A stretch of DNA of 64,000 nt from Ferribacterium limneticum (GTDB lineage: Bacteria; Pseudomonadota; Gammaproteobacteria; Burkholderiales; Rhodocyclaceae), in the NCBI RefSeq assembly GCF_020510625.1, contig NZ_CP075191.1, positions 1,340,001 through 1,404,000 of the forward strand, given 5' to 3'. Below are positions 38,644 through 47,422 of this stretch, one piece after another. How positions within the stretch are numbered: the stretch's first letter is position 1; each line of letters starts with the position of its first letter. The notes below the pieces were generated by a model. The model worked only from the letters and a program-made list of their open reading frames with translations, had not been told where the DNA came from and did no database searches. A program made the position numbers and the translations under genes.

Positions 38644-39201
38644 ATGGATACTCGAATCGACGGAAAGCTGAAGACTTGGAACGACGAGAAGGGCTTCGGC
38701 TTCATAACCCCGACTAATGGTGGCCAAGATATTTTTGTTCATATTTCAAAGTATCCCCGCCAAGGTGGCAAACCGGTTATTGGCGAAGCACTAAGTTTTG
38801 AGGTGGCCCTCAATGCTGACGGCAAAAAGAATGCCGTGAATGTGCATCGTCCCGCTCAGACAAAACCAGCGAAATCTAAGCCGTCTCGCGGAACCCCTGC
38901 GAGAGGAAAAGGCTCCTTCTTCGGTACTATCCTTTCCGCCTGCTTCGTTGCTGGGTTGGGCTACATGGGCTATCTGACGTTGCAACCAAAGTCGAAAGCT
39001 TCGCAGGTGCAGGCCATACAGAGTTCGCCAGCCACGATTGCTGGTCGCTTCCGTTGCGATGGCAGACGTTTTTGCTCAGACATGACCTCCTGCGAGGAAG
39101 CCACGTACTTCCTGAGAAACTGCCCGAATACGGAGATGGATGGGGACGGGGATGGTATTCCCTGTGAGTCTCAGTGGTGCACGGGGCCTTTCGCCAAGTA
39201 G
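38644..39201 (+). CDS. cold-shock domain-excalibur membrane protein
   Basis: A 185-aa protein. Residues 1-65 form a cold-shock nucleic-acid-binding domain (GKLKTWNDEKGFGFITP, DIFVHIS). A basic Pro/Lys-rich linker and one membrane helix (about 98-117) follow. The C-terminal excalibur-type calcium-binding motif contains six cysteines and DGDGDGIPCE. The arrangement puts the nucleic-acid-binding domain inside the cell and the calcium motif outside. The start could also be 12 bp or 24 bp upstream; ATG 38644 is preferred because the cold-shock fold begins at once. Confidence 0.8.
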   Translation: MDTRIDGKLKTWNDEKGFGFITPTNGGQDIFVHISKYPRQGGKPVIGEALSFEVALNADGKKNAVNVHRPAQTKPAKSKPSRGTPARGKGSFFGTILSACFVAGLGYMGYLTLQPKSKASQVQAIQSSPATIAGRFRCDGRRFCSDMTSCEEATYFLRNCPNTEMDGDGDGIPCESQWCTGPFAK

Positions 39202-39390
39202 GCTGCTAGCCTTGATGTTGAAGGTCGCAAGGGCGCCGAGCCTCTTCATTTTTGCCCATTTTTCCGGTTGACCGTTGCTGTCCTGTTTTTGACTTCAATC
39301 CCCTATCTGGCCGACCATCCCGGCGCTGGCCAATAAAAACCCGGCCCGGAGCCCAGTTCTGTTCAGTTAAGCGGAAAACCCTTCGAATTA
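39202..39390. other. intergenic region, no gene seen
   Basis: First part of a 403-bp gap between the cold-shock gene and the BASS/ACR3 transporter gene. No gene or hairpin terminator recognised. GTTCAGTTA at 39361-39369 matches the end sequence of the 145-bp element at 47833. Confidence 0.4.
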
Positions 39391-39450
39391 GTCGTTCCCG
39401 CGCAGGCGGGAACCCAGGGGGTTCAAAGTACTGGATTCCCGCCTGCGCGG
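39391..39450. repeat. dispersed palindromic repeat, copy 2
   Basis: GTCGTTCCCGCGCAGGCGGG, then AACCCAG, and after a short spacer GGATTCCCGCCTGCGCGG: two inverted halves of the same repeat as copies 1, 3 and 4. Confidence 0.8.
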
Positions 39451-39554
39451 CTTTTCACGCATATCCGGCGGAATGATCGGGGCATTTTCATACGCTTGGC
39501 CCAATCATTGGCCGTTCTGAAGACAACAACTGCCAGCGACTATCACCTTCTGTA

Positions 39555-39560
39555 TATAAT
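39555..39560 (+). promoter_or_regulatory. -10 element upstream of the BASS/ACR3 transporter
   Basis: A perfect TATAAT about 45 bp before ATG 39605. A -35 is weak (CTGCCA region), so strength depends on an activator or the upstream context. Confidence 0.4.
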
Positions 39561-39604
39561 CGAATGCTTAAATACATTGGCTGCGGGGCCTTTGGAGAAG
39601 CAAG

Positions 39605-40576
39605 ATGTTGAAATTGTTGTCGATGCTGTCGAAGCATCTGGTGCGCGCCATTCCCGCTGTCATGGTGGCCGGTTTCCTGTTCGGCCTGGCCGTGCCGGCC
39701 GGCTGGCTGAAGACCTTGATCGTGCCGCTGACTTTCCTGATGGTGTATCCGATGATGGTCAGCCTGAAGCTGGCCAAGGTGCTGGAGGGCGGCGACAGCA
39801 AGGCGCAGTTGCTGGCCCAGGTGATCAACTTCGGCATCGTGCCGTTTTTCGCCTTCGGCCTCGGTCGCTATTTCTTCCCAGAACAGCCGTACTACGCGAT
39901 GGGTCTGCTGCTTGCCGCGCTATTGCCCACTTCGGGCATGACCATTTCGTGGACCGGCTTTGCCGGCGGCAACCTCGGGGCAGCGGTCAAGATGACGGTG
40001 CTCGGCCTGATCCTCGGCTCGCTGGCGACGCCTTTTTACGTGCAATGGCTGATGGGGGCGACGGTGCCGGTCGATCTGCTGGCGGTGTTTTCGCAGATCG
40101 CCTTCATCGTCTTCCTGCCCATGGTTGCCGGCCATTACACACAGGCCTACCTGCTCAGGAAGCACGGCCAGAAGGCCTTCCAGACCGAATGGGCGCCGCG
40201 TTTCCCGCCGTTCTCGACGCTTGGTGTTCTCGGCATCGTCTTCGTCGCGATGGCGCTCAAGGCCGAGCAACTGGCCGCCCGGCCGGCTGAATTGCTGCAA
40301 CTGCTCGGCCCCTTGCTGGCGCTCTATGTCGGCAACTACCTGCTGAGCACCGTGGTCGCCAAGCTGCTGCTGCCGCGCGGCGACGCCATTGCGCTGGTCT
40401 ATGGCACGGTGATGCGCAACCTGTCGATTGCCCTGGCCCTGGCCATGAACGCCTTCGGCAGCGCCAGTTCGGATGCGGCGCTGGTCATCACGCTGGCCTA
40501 CATCATCCAGGTGCAGTCGGCGGCGTGGTACGTCAAGCTGACCGATACGCTGTTCGGCAAGAAGCCGGCCGCTTAA
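39605..40576 (+). CDS. BASS/ACR3-superfamily transporter
   Basis: A 323-aa integral membrane protein with about ten hydrophobic helices. Fold and motifs ([56 protein letters not shown]) match the bile acid:sodium symporter/arsenite transporter superfamily. The substrate cannot be fixed. The ACR3 arsenite family normally has a cysteine in its fourth helix, which is missing here, and no arsenic genes adjoin. Start codon ATG 39605 follows GGAG with good spacing. Confidence 0.8.
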   Translation: MLKLLSMLSKHLVRAIPAVMVAGFLFGLAVPAGWLKTLIVPLTFLMVYPMMVSLKLAKVLEGGDSKAQLLAQVINFGIVPFFAFGLGRYFFPEQPYYAMGLLLAALLPTSGMTISWTGFAGGNLGAAVKMTVLGLILGSLATPFYVQWLMGATVPVDLLAVFSQIAFIVFLPMVAGHYTQAYLLRKHGQKAFQTEWAPRFPPFSTLGVLGIVFVAMALKAEQLAARPAELLQLLGPLLALYVGNYLLSTVVAKLLLPRGDAIALVYGTVMRNLSIALALAMNAFGSASSDAALVITLAYIIQVQSAAWYVKLTDTLFGKKPAA

Positions 40577-40585
40577 AGCCGGCTC

Positions 40586-41308
40586 TCAGGCGCTGGCTAC
40601 CGCCTGGTCGGCGACGATGCGGCCGTCGACCAGTTCGATGATGCGGTCGCAGCGGGCCGCCAGGCGCGGGTCGTGGGTGACGATCAGGAAGGTGGTGTGC
40701 TGGCGGCGGTTGAATTCGCGGAGCAGGGCGAAGACGTCGTCGGCCGAATGGGTGTCGAGGTTGCCGGTCGGCTCGTCGGCCAGCACCAGCGACGGGTTGG
40801 TGACCAGGGCGCGGGCGATGGCGACGCGTTGCTGTTGGCCGCCGGACAGCCGGTTGGCCAGATACTGTTTGCGGTCGGCCAGGCCGACCTGATCGAGCAG
40901 CTGGCCGGCGCGTTCGAACATTTCCGCATCCGGCCGGCCCCGGGCGACGAGCAGCGGCATGGCGACGTTTTCCTCGGCGGTGAAGGCCGGGATCAGGTGG
41001 TGGTGCTGGAAGACGAAGCCGATGCGCTGGCCGCGCAGGCGGGTCAGGCCGGTGTCGTCGAGCTGGCCGCTGTCTTCGCCGTCGATGTGCAGATGGCCGC
41101 TGGTCGGCCGGTCGAGCAGACCGATCAGGTTGAGCAGGGTGCTTTTGCCGGAGCCGGACGGGCCGATCAGGGCGGCGAACTCGCCGCGCCGTAGCGTCAG
41201 GTCGATGCCGTGCAGGATCTCGCTCTCCACCTCGCCGCTGCCGTAGGACTTGCGGATGCCGGCCAGGTGCAGGACGCGGTCGTTGGATTCGGCCTTGGAT
41301 TCAGCCAC
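40586..41308 (-). CDS. ABC transporter ATPase, LolD/MacB type
   Basis: A 240-aa ATPase with Walker A (GPSGSGKST), signature ([15 protein letters not shown]), Walker B ([12 protein letters not shown]) and H-loop (IVTHDP). It belongs to the LolD/MacB class that works mechanically with FtsX-like permeases. It starts at GTG 41308, overlapping the permease stop by 8 bp, so translation is coupled. It is the last gene of the minus-strand run from 47786. Substrate unknown; export or membrane extraction of a periplasmic molecule is likely. Confidence 0.92.
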   Translation of the reverse strand: MAESKAESNDRVLHLAGIRKSYGSGEVESEILHGIDLTLRRGEFAALIGPSGSGKSTLLNLIGLLDRPTSGHLHIDGEDSGQLDDTGLTRLRGQRIGFVFQHHHLIPAFTAEENVAMPLLVARGRPDAEMFERAGQLLDQVGLADRKQYLANRLSGGQQQRVAIARALVTNPSLVLADEPTGNLDTHSADDVFALLREFNRRQHTTFLIVTHDPRLAARCDRIIELVDGRIVADQAVASA

Positions 41309-42521
41309 GGATCGCCACCACCGGGTCGAGTTGGGCCGCACGGCGGGCCGGCAGCAGGGCGGAGAGGATGCCGACCAGGCTGGCGCCGCCGGCCGCCAAG
41401 GCGACCAGGCCGGGTTCGACGCCGATGACGAACATCGGCGTGCCGTCCGGGTTGCGCGCCAGCAGTTGCCACAGCATCAGGAAGCTCCAGGCCAGTGCCG
41501 AGCCGAGCAGCGAGCCGAAAAAGCCGACGATGCCGCCCTGCAGCAGGAAGATGCGCCGCATCTGCGCCTGCGTCGCGCCCATGGCGCGCAGGATGCCGAT
41601 TTCCTTGCCGCGCTGGATGACCGAAACGACCAGCACGCTGGCGATGCCGAAGGCGACCGAGAGCGCGATGAAGAAGCGGATGACATTGCTCGACACCCGC
41701 TGCGAGGTCAGCGCGGTGACGAACTGGGCGTTGGTCTTGATCCACGAATCGGCGGTCAGCCCGGTTTCGCCGGCGATGCGGCGGGCGAGTTGCTCGGCTA
41801 GGTCGAGGTCGTGCAGCGCCAGGTCGATGCTCGATACGCCGCCGACCAGATCGAGCAGGCTTTGCGCCGTGCGCAGGCCGACATAGACGTTGCGGGCATT
41901 GACGCCCTTGTTGCCGAGGTCGAACAGGCCGGTGATGGTCAGCGTGTCGCTGCGCCCGTCGGCCGCGCTCAGGCGCAGCTTGTCGCCGACCTCGGCGCCG
42001 AGATCCTTGGCCAGTTCGATGCCGATCACCGCCTCGCCGGCGCCGACCCGCAACTGCCCGGCAGTCAGCCGCTCGGCCAGGGAAATGACCCGGTTGTAGC
42101 GTTCCGGCTCGATGCCGACGACGGTAATCGCCTTGTTGGCCTCGCCGCGCACAGCGAAGGCCGGGCCGGAGGCGACCGGCGAGACGGCGGCGATTTCCGG
42201 CCAGGTTTCCAGGCGGTCGCGCAGCGTCTGCCACTGGTCGATGGCGCGCAGACGCTGGGCCTGTTTCTGCAGGCGCAGGGCAGTGCTGTCGGTGGCATGC
42301 TGCGGGCGGGCGATTTCCTCGGGCGGCAGCAGCGTGATATGGGCCTGCGAGGAGAGCGTGCGCTTGATCAGGTTGGCCTGCAGGCCGGAGAGCAGCGCCG
42401 ACATGAAGACGATGACGGCGACGCCGACCCCGACGCCGACGATGATCAGCAAGGACTGCATCCGCCCCTCGCGCAGAAAGCGCACGGCGGCGATCCATTC
42501 GAAGGGCATCCAGGTTTTCAA
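41301..42521 (-). CDS. FtsX-like ABC permease
   Basis: A 406-aa permease with one N-terminal helix (about 22-42), a large periplasmic domain (about 60-275) and three helices at the C-terminal end. FtsX-family features include [13 protein letters not shown] [15 protein letters not shown] and the motif [16 protein letters not shown]. With the downstream ATPase and upstream adaptor it forms a MacAB-type exporter. No outer-membrane channel gene adjoins. Confidence 0.9.
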   Translation of the reverse strand: MKTWMPFEWIAAVRFLREGRMQSLLIIVGVGVGVAVIVFMSALLSGLQANLIKRTLSSQAHITLLPPEEIARPQHATDSTALRLQKQAQRLRAIDQWQTLRDRLETWPEIAAVSPVASGPAFAVRGEANKAITVVGIEPERYNRVISLAERLTAGQLRVGAGEAVIGIELAKDLGAEVGDKLRLSAADGRSDTLTITGLFDLGNKGVNARNVYVGLRTAQSLLDLVGGVSSIDLALHDLDLAEQLARRIAGETGLTADSWIKTNAQFVTALTSQRVSSNVIRFFIALSVAFGIASVLVVSVIQRGKEIGILRAMGATQAQMRRIFLLQGGIVGFFGSLLGSALAWSFLMLWQLLARNPDGTPMFVIGVEPGLVALAAGGASLVGILSALLPARRAAQLDPVVAIRG

Positions 42522-42530
42522 TGTTGGCCC

Positions 42531-43745
42531 TTATTTCCACTTGACCGCAGCCACCCGGCGGCCTTCGCCGAGCGTCGCGCTGGCCGGCAGCACAGCCTCG
42601 CCTTCGCTCAGGCCCTCGGCCACCTCGCAGCGCCCGGCGCCGCGCAGGCCGAGCTTGACCGGTTGGCGCACCGTGCGGCCGTCGCGCACCGCCATCACCC
42701 AAGGCTGGCCGCCGGCATCGCGCACGCTGTCGCAGGGCAGGCTCAGGGCATCCGGCCGGCGGGCGGCTTCGATGTCGATGGAGACGGTCATTTCGTGGCG
42801 CAGGGTGGCCGGCGGTTGGGCCACGGCCAGGCGGATTTCGACCGAGCCGCGCAGGGCGTCGATCGACGGCGCGATGTAGCTGAGCGTGGCCGGGAAATGC
42901 TCGCCCGGGTAGGCATCGGCCGACACCAGGGCGTTCTGGCCGAGGGCGAGCAGGCCGAAGTTCTTCTCGTCGATCTGCGCCGTCAGTTCGGTGTCGCCGT
43001 TCGGTGCCAGGGTGAGCAGGGCCTTGCCCGGTTGCGCCGTGTCGCCCGGCTCGACGCTGCGCGTCAGCACCCGGCCGGCGACCGGGGCGCGCAACGTGGC
43101 GTAGGCCAGGCGGGCTTCGGCCACGGCCAGTGCGGCGCGGGCCTGCTCGACATTGCTGCGGGCGACGCGCACCTCGCTACCCTGCGGCCGGTTGCTGGCC
43201 GCCTGGATCTGCGCCGCCTGCAACTGGCTGGCCGCTACGTCGCGGGCACGCTGCGCGTCGTCGAGCTGGGCCGGGCTGTAGAAGCCCTTGGCGACCAGTT
43301 CGCCGACCCGCTGGTACTGGCGCTCGGCCTGGCGGGCATTGGCCTCGGCCTGGCGCAGGCTCTGCTCGGCCAGCGGCAGGCTGGCTTCGCCGATCTGCTG
43401 CAGGCGGCTTTCGGCCTGGGCTAGGCTGGCCCTGGCCTGGGCGACGCTGGCCTGCCATTCGGCGGCGTCGAACTGGAGCAGCACCTGGCCGGCAGTGACC
43501 GCATCGCCCTCGCGCACCGCCACGCCGGTCACCCGGCCGGTGATCTGGCTGGCCACCTCGACCCGCTGCGGCGTGCGTACCCGGCCGCTGGCGACCACGG
43601 CCTGGCGCAGTTCGCCGCGTTCGACACGCGCCACCTCGGCCCGCTCGCCGCCCAGGCTGAAGTAGGCAACGGCAGCCAGGGCGGAACCGCCGAGCAGCAG
43701 GGCAAGGCGGCGCGGGCGGGGAAAGCGGGCGAGGATTCCGGTCAT
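42531..43745 (-). CDS. HlyD/MacA-type periplasmic adaptor
   Basis: A 404-aa membrane-fusion protein. A membrane anchor (about 14-31) is followed by a lipoyl half-motif (GRVTGVAVREGDAVTAGQVLLQFD), a long coiled coil (about 90-200), a second lipoyl half (LRAPVAGRVLTRSVEPGDTAQPGKALLTL) and a barrel domain. It pairs with the FtsX-like permease and ATPase downstream (9-bp gap). Its start overlaps the stop of the polyferredoxin gene by 4 bp, linking the exporter to the NO/electron-transfer genes above it. Confidence 0.9.
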   Translation of the reverse strand: MTGILARFPRPRRLALLLGGSALAAVAYFSLGGERAEVARVERGELRQAVVASGRVRTPQRVEVASQITGRVTGVAVREGDAVTAGQVLLQFDAAEWQASVAQARASLAQAESRLQQIGEASLPLAEQSLRQAEANARQAERQYQRVGELVAKGFYSPAQLDDAQRARDVAASQLQAAQIQAASNRPQGSEVRVARSNVEQARAALAVAEARLAYATLRAPVAGRVLTRSVEPGDTAQPGKALLTLAPNGDTELTAQIDEKNFGLLALGQNALVSADAYPGEHFPATLSYIAPSIDALRGSVEIRLAVAQPPATLRHEMTVSIDIEAARRPDALSLPCDSVRDAGGQPWVMAVRDGRTVRQPVKLGLRGAGRCEVAEGLSEGEAVLPASATLGEGRRVAAVKWK

Positions 43746-44743
43746 GGGGTCTCGGTGGGTTTCGTGGGGTTCGGCGGCAGTTTACGGGAAAGCGGCGTCA
43801 TCGCGTCGACTGCCGAGAAGGCGGCTTCGTTGCGCCGCGCGGCATCGCCGCTCGTCCAGCGCAGCAGCGGGGCGGCGGCTTTGGCCGTGTTGACGGTGGT
43901 GCAGGCGTCGATGCACAGGCCGCATTGCGTGCAGGAGAACATCCAGCGCTTCAGGCTGCGCGGTTTCAGTCGCATCGGGCAGACGGCATCGCAGGCGCTG
44001 CCCTGGCCTTCCAGGCAGGTGGCGCATTCGGCCAGGCGCGAACGCTCGGTGCCGACGACCAGGGCGCGCCGGTTGCTCATCCAGGCCAGGCTTTGCAGGA
44101 TGCCGACCGAGCAGCCGTAGCGGCAGAACAGGTGGCGGGCGAAAAGCAGCTCCAGGCTGAAGGCGACGGTGCCGGCGATCAGCAGCCAGACTTCGCCGGG
44201 CAGCAGGGTGCCGCGGAGCAGGCTGCCATAAACGTGGCGCGGCGGCATGATGTAAGTCAGCGCGGCCAGCGTGAAGATGAAGCCGCTGGCCGCGGCAATG
44301 GGTAGCATCGGCAGCCAGGCCCGCCAGTCGTGGACGCGGGGCTGGCCGTTCGGCTGAATGGGCGGCAGCGCCTTGCTTTCCCACAGCGTCGGCTTGCCGA
44401 TGGCGCGGACGAACAGGCTGTTGAGCCATTCGACGACGCCGAAATGCGGGCACAGCCAACCGCAGTAAATCCGGCCCCAGCGCCGGGTGGTGTAGATGAA
44501 GACGATGATGGCGACGACCAGCGGCAGGATCAGGCGCAGCACGATGTTGAGCACGGCCTGGGCTGGTGGAATGCGCTTGGCCAGCAGGTCGTCGATGCCC
44601 AGCTGCCAGGGAAAGGTCAGGACATAGGCGTGCTTCTCGACCATGTCGTAGCGGAACAGGTCGAAGACCGGCGCCAGCACGAAGAGGGCGAAGAAGCCGA
44701 GTTGCGTCACCCGCCGCCAGGCTTGCTCGGTGGCGGGGCTCAT
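43742..44743 (-). CDS. NapH/NosR-like membrane polyferredoxin
   Basis: A 333-aa membrane protein with about five helices. Two CxxxC-type boxes (CGWLCPHFGVVEW and CRYGCSVGILQ) and two 4Fe-4S motifs (the cysteine group CATCLEGQGSACDAVCP, and CTQCGLCIDAC) are present. The layout matches NapH and the C-terminal part of NosR, and CcoG at 34551 is a cousin. Such proteins move electrons from quinol to periplasmic enzymes or reductive assembly systems. Directly below norE-norF and above an exporter, it may support heme-copper or copper enzyme maturation; this is inference. Confidence 0.82.
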   Translation of the reverse strand: MSPATEQAWRRVTQLGFFALFVLAPVFDLFRYDMVEKHAYVLTFPWQLGIDDLLAKRIPPAQAVLNIVLRLILPLVVAIIVFIYTTRRWGRIYCGWLCPHFGVVEWLNSLFVRAIGKPTLWESKALPPIQPNGQPRVHDWRAWLPMLPIAAASGFIFTLAALTYIMPPRHVYGSLLRGTLLPGEVWLLIAGTVAFSLELLFARHLFCRYGCSVGILQSLAWMSNRRALVVGTERSRLAECATCLEGQGSACDAVCPMRLKPRSLKRWMFSCTQCGLCIDACTTVNTAKAAAPLLRWTSGDAARRNEAAFSAVDAMTPLSRKLPPNPTKPTETP

Positions 44744-44756
44744 CGGGCGAGCAGCT

Positions 44757-45023
44757 TCAACGCAGCGAAATCCAGTAGGCCAGCAGGATCAGCCCGGAAA
44801 CCAGGATCAGCCAACCTTCGAGCAGCACCCGCCACATCCGCGGCGCCTCGCGCAGTTCCATGAAATCGAGAATGACCAGGCGGCCCTTGATGAAGGCGAT
44901 GACCAGCATGGCGACGATGGCCGAGGTGCCGGCCGCGCCAACCTCGCCGAGATACCAGGTGATGACCGTGGCCACGATCAACACCAGCCAGGCCCGATGG
45001 GCGGGATTCTTCAGCATGACCAT
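44757..45023 (-). CDS. norF: NorF/cytochrome oxidase subunit IV-like protein
   Basis: An 88-aa protein with three membrane helices (about 9-27, 31-50, 69-86). It resembles NorF and the CyoD/subunit IV family (IAFIKGRLVILDFMELREAP). It starts 2 bp after the norE stop (TGA TC ATG). NorF helps assemble or stabilise nitric-oxide reductase. A second ATG two codons in is possible. Confidence 0.8.
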   Translation of the reverse strand: MVMLKNPAHRAWLVLIVATVITWYLGEVGAAGTSAIVAMLVIAFIKGRLVILDFMELREAPRMWRVLLEGWLILVSGLILLAYWISLR

Positions 45024-45025
45024 GA

Positions 45026-45616
45026 TCAGCGCATCACATAAACGAGGGGGAAAAGGATGATCCACAACAGGTCGACCATGTGCCAGTACGCCGCGCCACT
45101 CTCCAGGCCGTGCGCGTCTTTTCTGGTGTAAGCCCCCTGGCGGGCATGCGTCCAGATCACGGCAAGGATCACCATGCCGAGAATGACGTGCATGAAATGG
45201 AAGAAGGTTAGCGAGATGTAGAACATGTAGAAGGTGTTGGTCGACATCGTGATGCCGGCGCCGAACTTGGCCGCGTACTCGATCACCTTGACCACCAGGA
45301 AACCGCCACCGCACAGGAAACCGAGCAGGATGTTGCGCGGCACTGCCGGCAGATCGTCGCGATGCGCCGCCTGCACGGCGCGCACCACGAACCACGAGCC
45401 GGTGATGAGCAGGAAGGTGTTCAGCGCGCCGAGGTCGCGATTCACCGTCTGCTGGAATTCGTTGAACAACTCGACATTCTTCGCCCGGGCGAAGGCATAG
45501 GCGGCAAAGAACACCGCGAAGACGAGCATTTCGGACAGGATGAAGACCCAGATGGCGAGGTCGCCGGGCAGGCGGCGTTGCCGAAGCGACAGGGATTCCA
45601 GGGCGAGGGTGGTCAT
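45026..45616 (-). CDS. norE: NorE, heme-copper oxidase subunit III-like
   Basis: A 196-aa membrane protein of about five helices matching NorE (LPGDLAIWVFILSEMLVFAVFF, then FFHFMHVILGMV). NorE is related to oxidase subunit III and supports nitric-oxide reductase activity. It is paired with norF as in denitrifiers, but norC and norB are not in this window, so the reductase is encoded elsewhere. A 126-bp gap before it may hold its own promoter; I found no clear FNR or NsrR site there. Confidence 0.88.
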   Translation of the reverse strand: MTTLALESLSLRQRRLPGDLAIWVFILSEMLVFAVFFAAYAFARAKNVELFNEFQQTVNRDLGALNTFLLITGSWFVVRAVQAAHRDDLPAVPRNILLGFLCGGGFLVVKVIEYAAKFGAGITMSTNTFYMFYISLTFFHFMHVILGMVILAVIWTHARQGAYTRKDAHGLESGAAYWHMVDLLWIILFPLVYVMR

Positions 45617-45742
45617 GGCCGGGATTCAGGTTTAGGGGTAAAGGGCGGCACCGAGGGTCAGCCTGCGTGTTGTTTCGGGGCTGTCGTGCGCAATGGCCGG
45701 CAGCAGGCGCAGCCTTGGCCTGCCGCCAGCCGAACGTCCACC

Positions 45743-46159
45743 TTAGAAAACCAGGACCTTGCGCTGGGCTTCCAGCACGGTGCGGGCCATGGCGTCCGGC
45801 TTGGCCGGGGTGATGCCGTCCTTCAGCTTGTCGGGCGTGTTGCCGCTGTTGGGCAGGTAGAGCGCGCAGACGTTGGCGGTGGCGCCTTTCTTGATGGCGC
45901 CGTCGAGCAGTTGGGCCGGGGTGACGTCCTGCGGCTTGAGCTTGTCGCCGCCGGCCTCCTTGAGGGCGAGGTCGCCGGCCTTGTCGCAGAGCAGCACCTG
46001 CACCTGGGCGCCCTGGCCCTGCATCTGGTTGGCGAGGACGAGAGCGATGCCCTGGGTCATCGGGCTGGCCGAGTTGAGGATGATGGTGGCGGCCTGCGGG
46101 TCAGCGTGGGCGGCGGAGAAGGCGAGCAGGCTGGCGGCGGCGAAGAGGGATTTTTTCAT
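45743..46159 (-). CDS. periplasmic DsrE-family protein
   Basis: A 138-aa protein with a cleaved signal peptide (about 1-19, ending AHA). The mature part has a DsrE-like fold pattern (ATIILNSASPMTQGIALVLANQM, VQVLLCDKAGDLAL, GATANVCALYLPN). Cysteines in LLCDK and NVCALY could act in sulfur or redox chemistry. A periplasmic DsrE protein is also common near thiosulfate genes; here it lies in the NO-related run, 25 bp after the unknown at 46574. Confidence 0.78.
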   Translation of the reverse strand: MKKSLFAAASLLAFSAAHADPQAATIILNSASPMTQGIALVLANQMQGQGAQVQVLLCDKAGDLALKEAGGDKLKPQDVTPAQLLDGAIKKGATANVCALYLPNSGNTPDKLKDGITPAKPDAMARTVLEAQRKVLVF

Positions 46160-46184
46160 GATGGTCCTTGGGATGGGTTGAAGG

Positions 46185-46574
46185 TCAGGCGTTGCGGAGG
46201 GCTTTGGTCCACGCTTCCATGGCCTGGTTGGCCGGCTGCATGGGGGCTTCGAGGAAGCTGATGACGTACTTGTCGCCCATGTCGGCGATGCCGATGGAGC
46301 GGGGACGCACGGCCAGCATCTGTGGGGTCGGGATGGCGAAGCCGAAGCAGAAGATGATGTCCACGGCGGCCGTCATGCCCTCGACGATGGGGCCTTCGAT
46401 CTTGCGCGTGTGGGCGTAGTGGTCGAAAACGCCGATGAACTGGACCTTCGGGTTCTCGGCGATACGCGCCTGGTAGTAGGCAACCAGTTCATCGACGCTG
46501 CGATAGGTGGTTTCGTTCTTGCCGATTTCGGCAACGAAGATGGGGTATTTCTCTTGAAGCAGGGTTTGTTTCAT
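46185..46574 (-). CDS. conserved protein of unknown function
   Basis: A 129-aa cytoplasmic protein. Motif-like stretches are VAEIGKNETTYRSVDELVAYY, FIGVFDHYAHT and CFGFAIPTPQMLAVRPRSIG. I do not recognise a characterised family. The length, even codon use and its tight spacing between the ArsR-type gene (23 bp) and the DsrE gene (25 bp) support a real gene. The start is set by a good ATG (MKQTLLQEKYP). Genomic position suggests a link to nitric oxide or sulfur metabolism. Confidence 0.7.
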   Translation of the reverse strand: MKQTLLQEKYPIFVAEIGKNETTYRSVDELVAYYQARIAENPKVQFIGVFDHYAHTRKIEGPIVEGMTAAVDIIFCFGFAIPTPQMLAVRPRSIGIADMGDKYVISFLEAPMQPANQAMEAWTKALRNA

Positions 46575-46597
46575 CGTGGTTCTTCCGTAGTAAGAAA

Positions 46598-46960
46598 TCA
46601 GTTCAGGTAATTGATGCGGATGCTGGCAACGAGGGCGGCGATCTGCGAACTGCGCAAGGCGTAGTAGGTGCGGGTGCCGACAATGCGCGAGCGCAGCACG
46701 CCGCGGTCGGCCAGTTTGTGCAGGTGCAGGGAGATGGTCGGCAGCGGCCGGCCAACGCGTTCCTGGATTTCGCCCACCGAGGCCTCGCCATCGGCCAGCA
46801 GGCACAGGATGCGCAGGCTGAGCGGATGGCCGAGGGCCTGCAGGCAGCGGGCTGCCGCGCCGAATTCCGTTTCGGCCTTTTGCAGACCGGCCTGGCTGCC
46901 GGTTGTCGAGTGGCGCGCCGACAGGCCGGTTTGAGAAGAATTGATCGCTGATTTTTCCAT
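46598..46960 (-). CDS. ArsR-type winged-helix regulator
   Basis: A 120-aa regulator with the ArsR helix-turn-helix (LGHPLSLRILCLLADGEASVGEIQERVGRPLPTISLHLHKLADRGVLRSR). The classical metal-binding ELCVCDL cysteines are absent, so a different signal is sensed. It starts 3 bp after the DUF2141-like gene and probably controls this run of genes. Confidence 0.82.
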   Translation of the reverse strand: MEKSAINSSQTGLSARHSTTGSQAGLQKAETEFGAAARCLQALGHPLSLRILCLLADGEASVGEIQERVGRPLPTISLHLHKLADRGVLRSRIVGTRTYYALRSSQIAALVASIRINYLN

Positions 46961-46963
46961 GGC

Positions 46964-47422
46964 TCAATACTTGATTTGAAGGTTGATCGGTGCCCCGTCG
47001 GCGCCCGGAAAATCGAAGGTGCTATCGTTGAAGCGCGGCGGGCCGACAACCTGCGGGTTGTTGGACAGGGCGTAGCCCTCCAGCGGAAACATGCCGAAAC
47101 GCAGGTTCAGCTTGTTGTCGCCATTGGCATCGTGATAGGCCATCAGCGCGTAACGCCCGGGTGGGATGTCGTTGAACACCAGGCTGGTCTTGCCCTTTTT
47201 TGCCGGCTGGCTCAGCAGCTTGAAGGCCCGGTCTTCCTTGCGGAAGCTGTCCGATTCGCGATAGAGCGAAACGCGAAGATTGCCGCTGTCGTCGCGCAGG
47301 CCATCGATCTGAACCGTCAGTCTGGCGTTGTCGGCCAGGGCCGGTTGCGCACCGAGCAGGCCGGCCACCAACAGGCCGCTCAGGCCAAGCGGAGGGCAGC
47401 GCGGCTTAATGGGCGTGCCCAT
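46964..47422 (-). CDS. periplasmic DUF2141-like protein
   Basis: A 152-aa exported protein with signal peptide (about 1-30, ending ALA). The mature part has LRVSLYRESDSFRKEDRAF, IPPGRYALMAYHDANGDNKLN, and LEGYALSNNP, typical of DUF2141. The family is of unknown function, a small beta-sandwich. The DANGD segment looks like a calcium loop. Its first 17 bp overlap the end of the preceding cofactor-binding gene, so translation is coupled. Confidence 0.78.
   Translation of the reverse strand: MGTPIKPRCPPLGLSGLLVAGLLGAQPALADNARLTVQIDGLRDDSGNLRVSLYRESDSFRKEDRAFKLLSQPAKKGKTSLVFNDIPPGRYALMAYHDANGDNKLNLRFGMFPLEGYALSNNPQVVGPPRFNDSTFDFPGADGAPINLQIKY

Noticed and set aside
41811..43424. A 537-codon plus-strand open frame
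   Set aside because: Opposite the HlyD adaptor and FtsX-like permease, both well supported. It spans two real genes.
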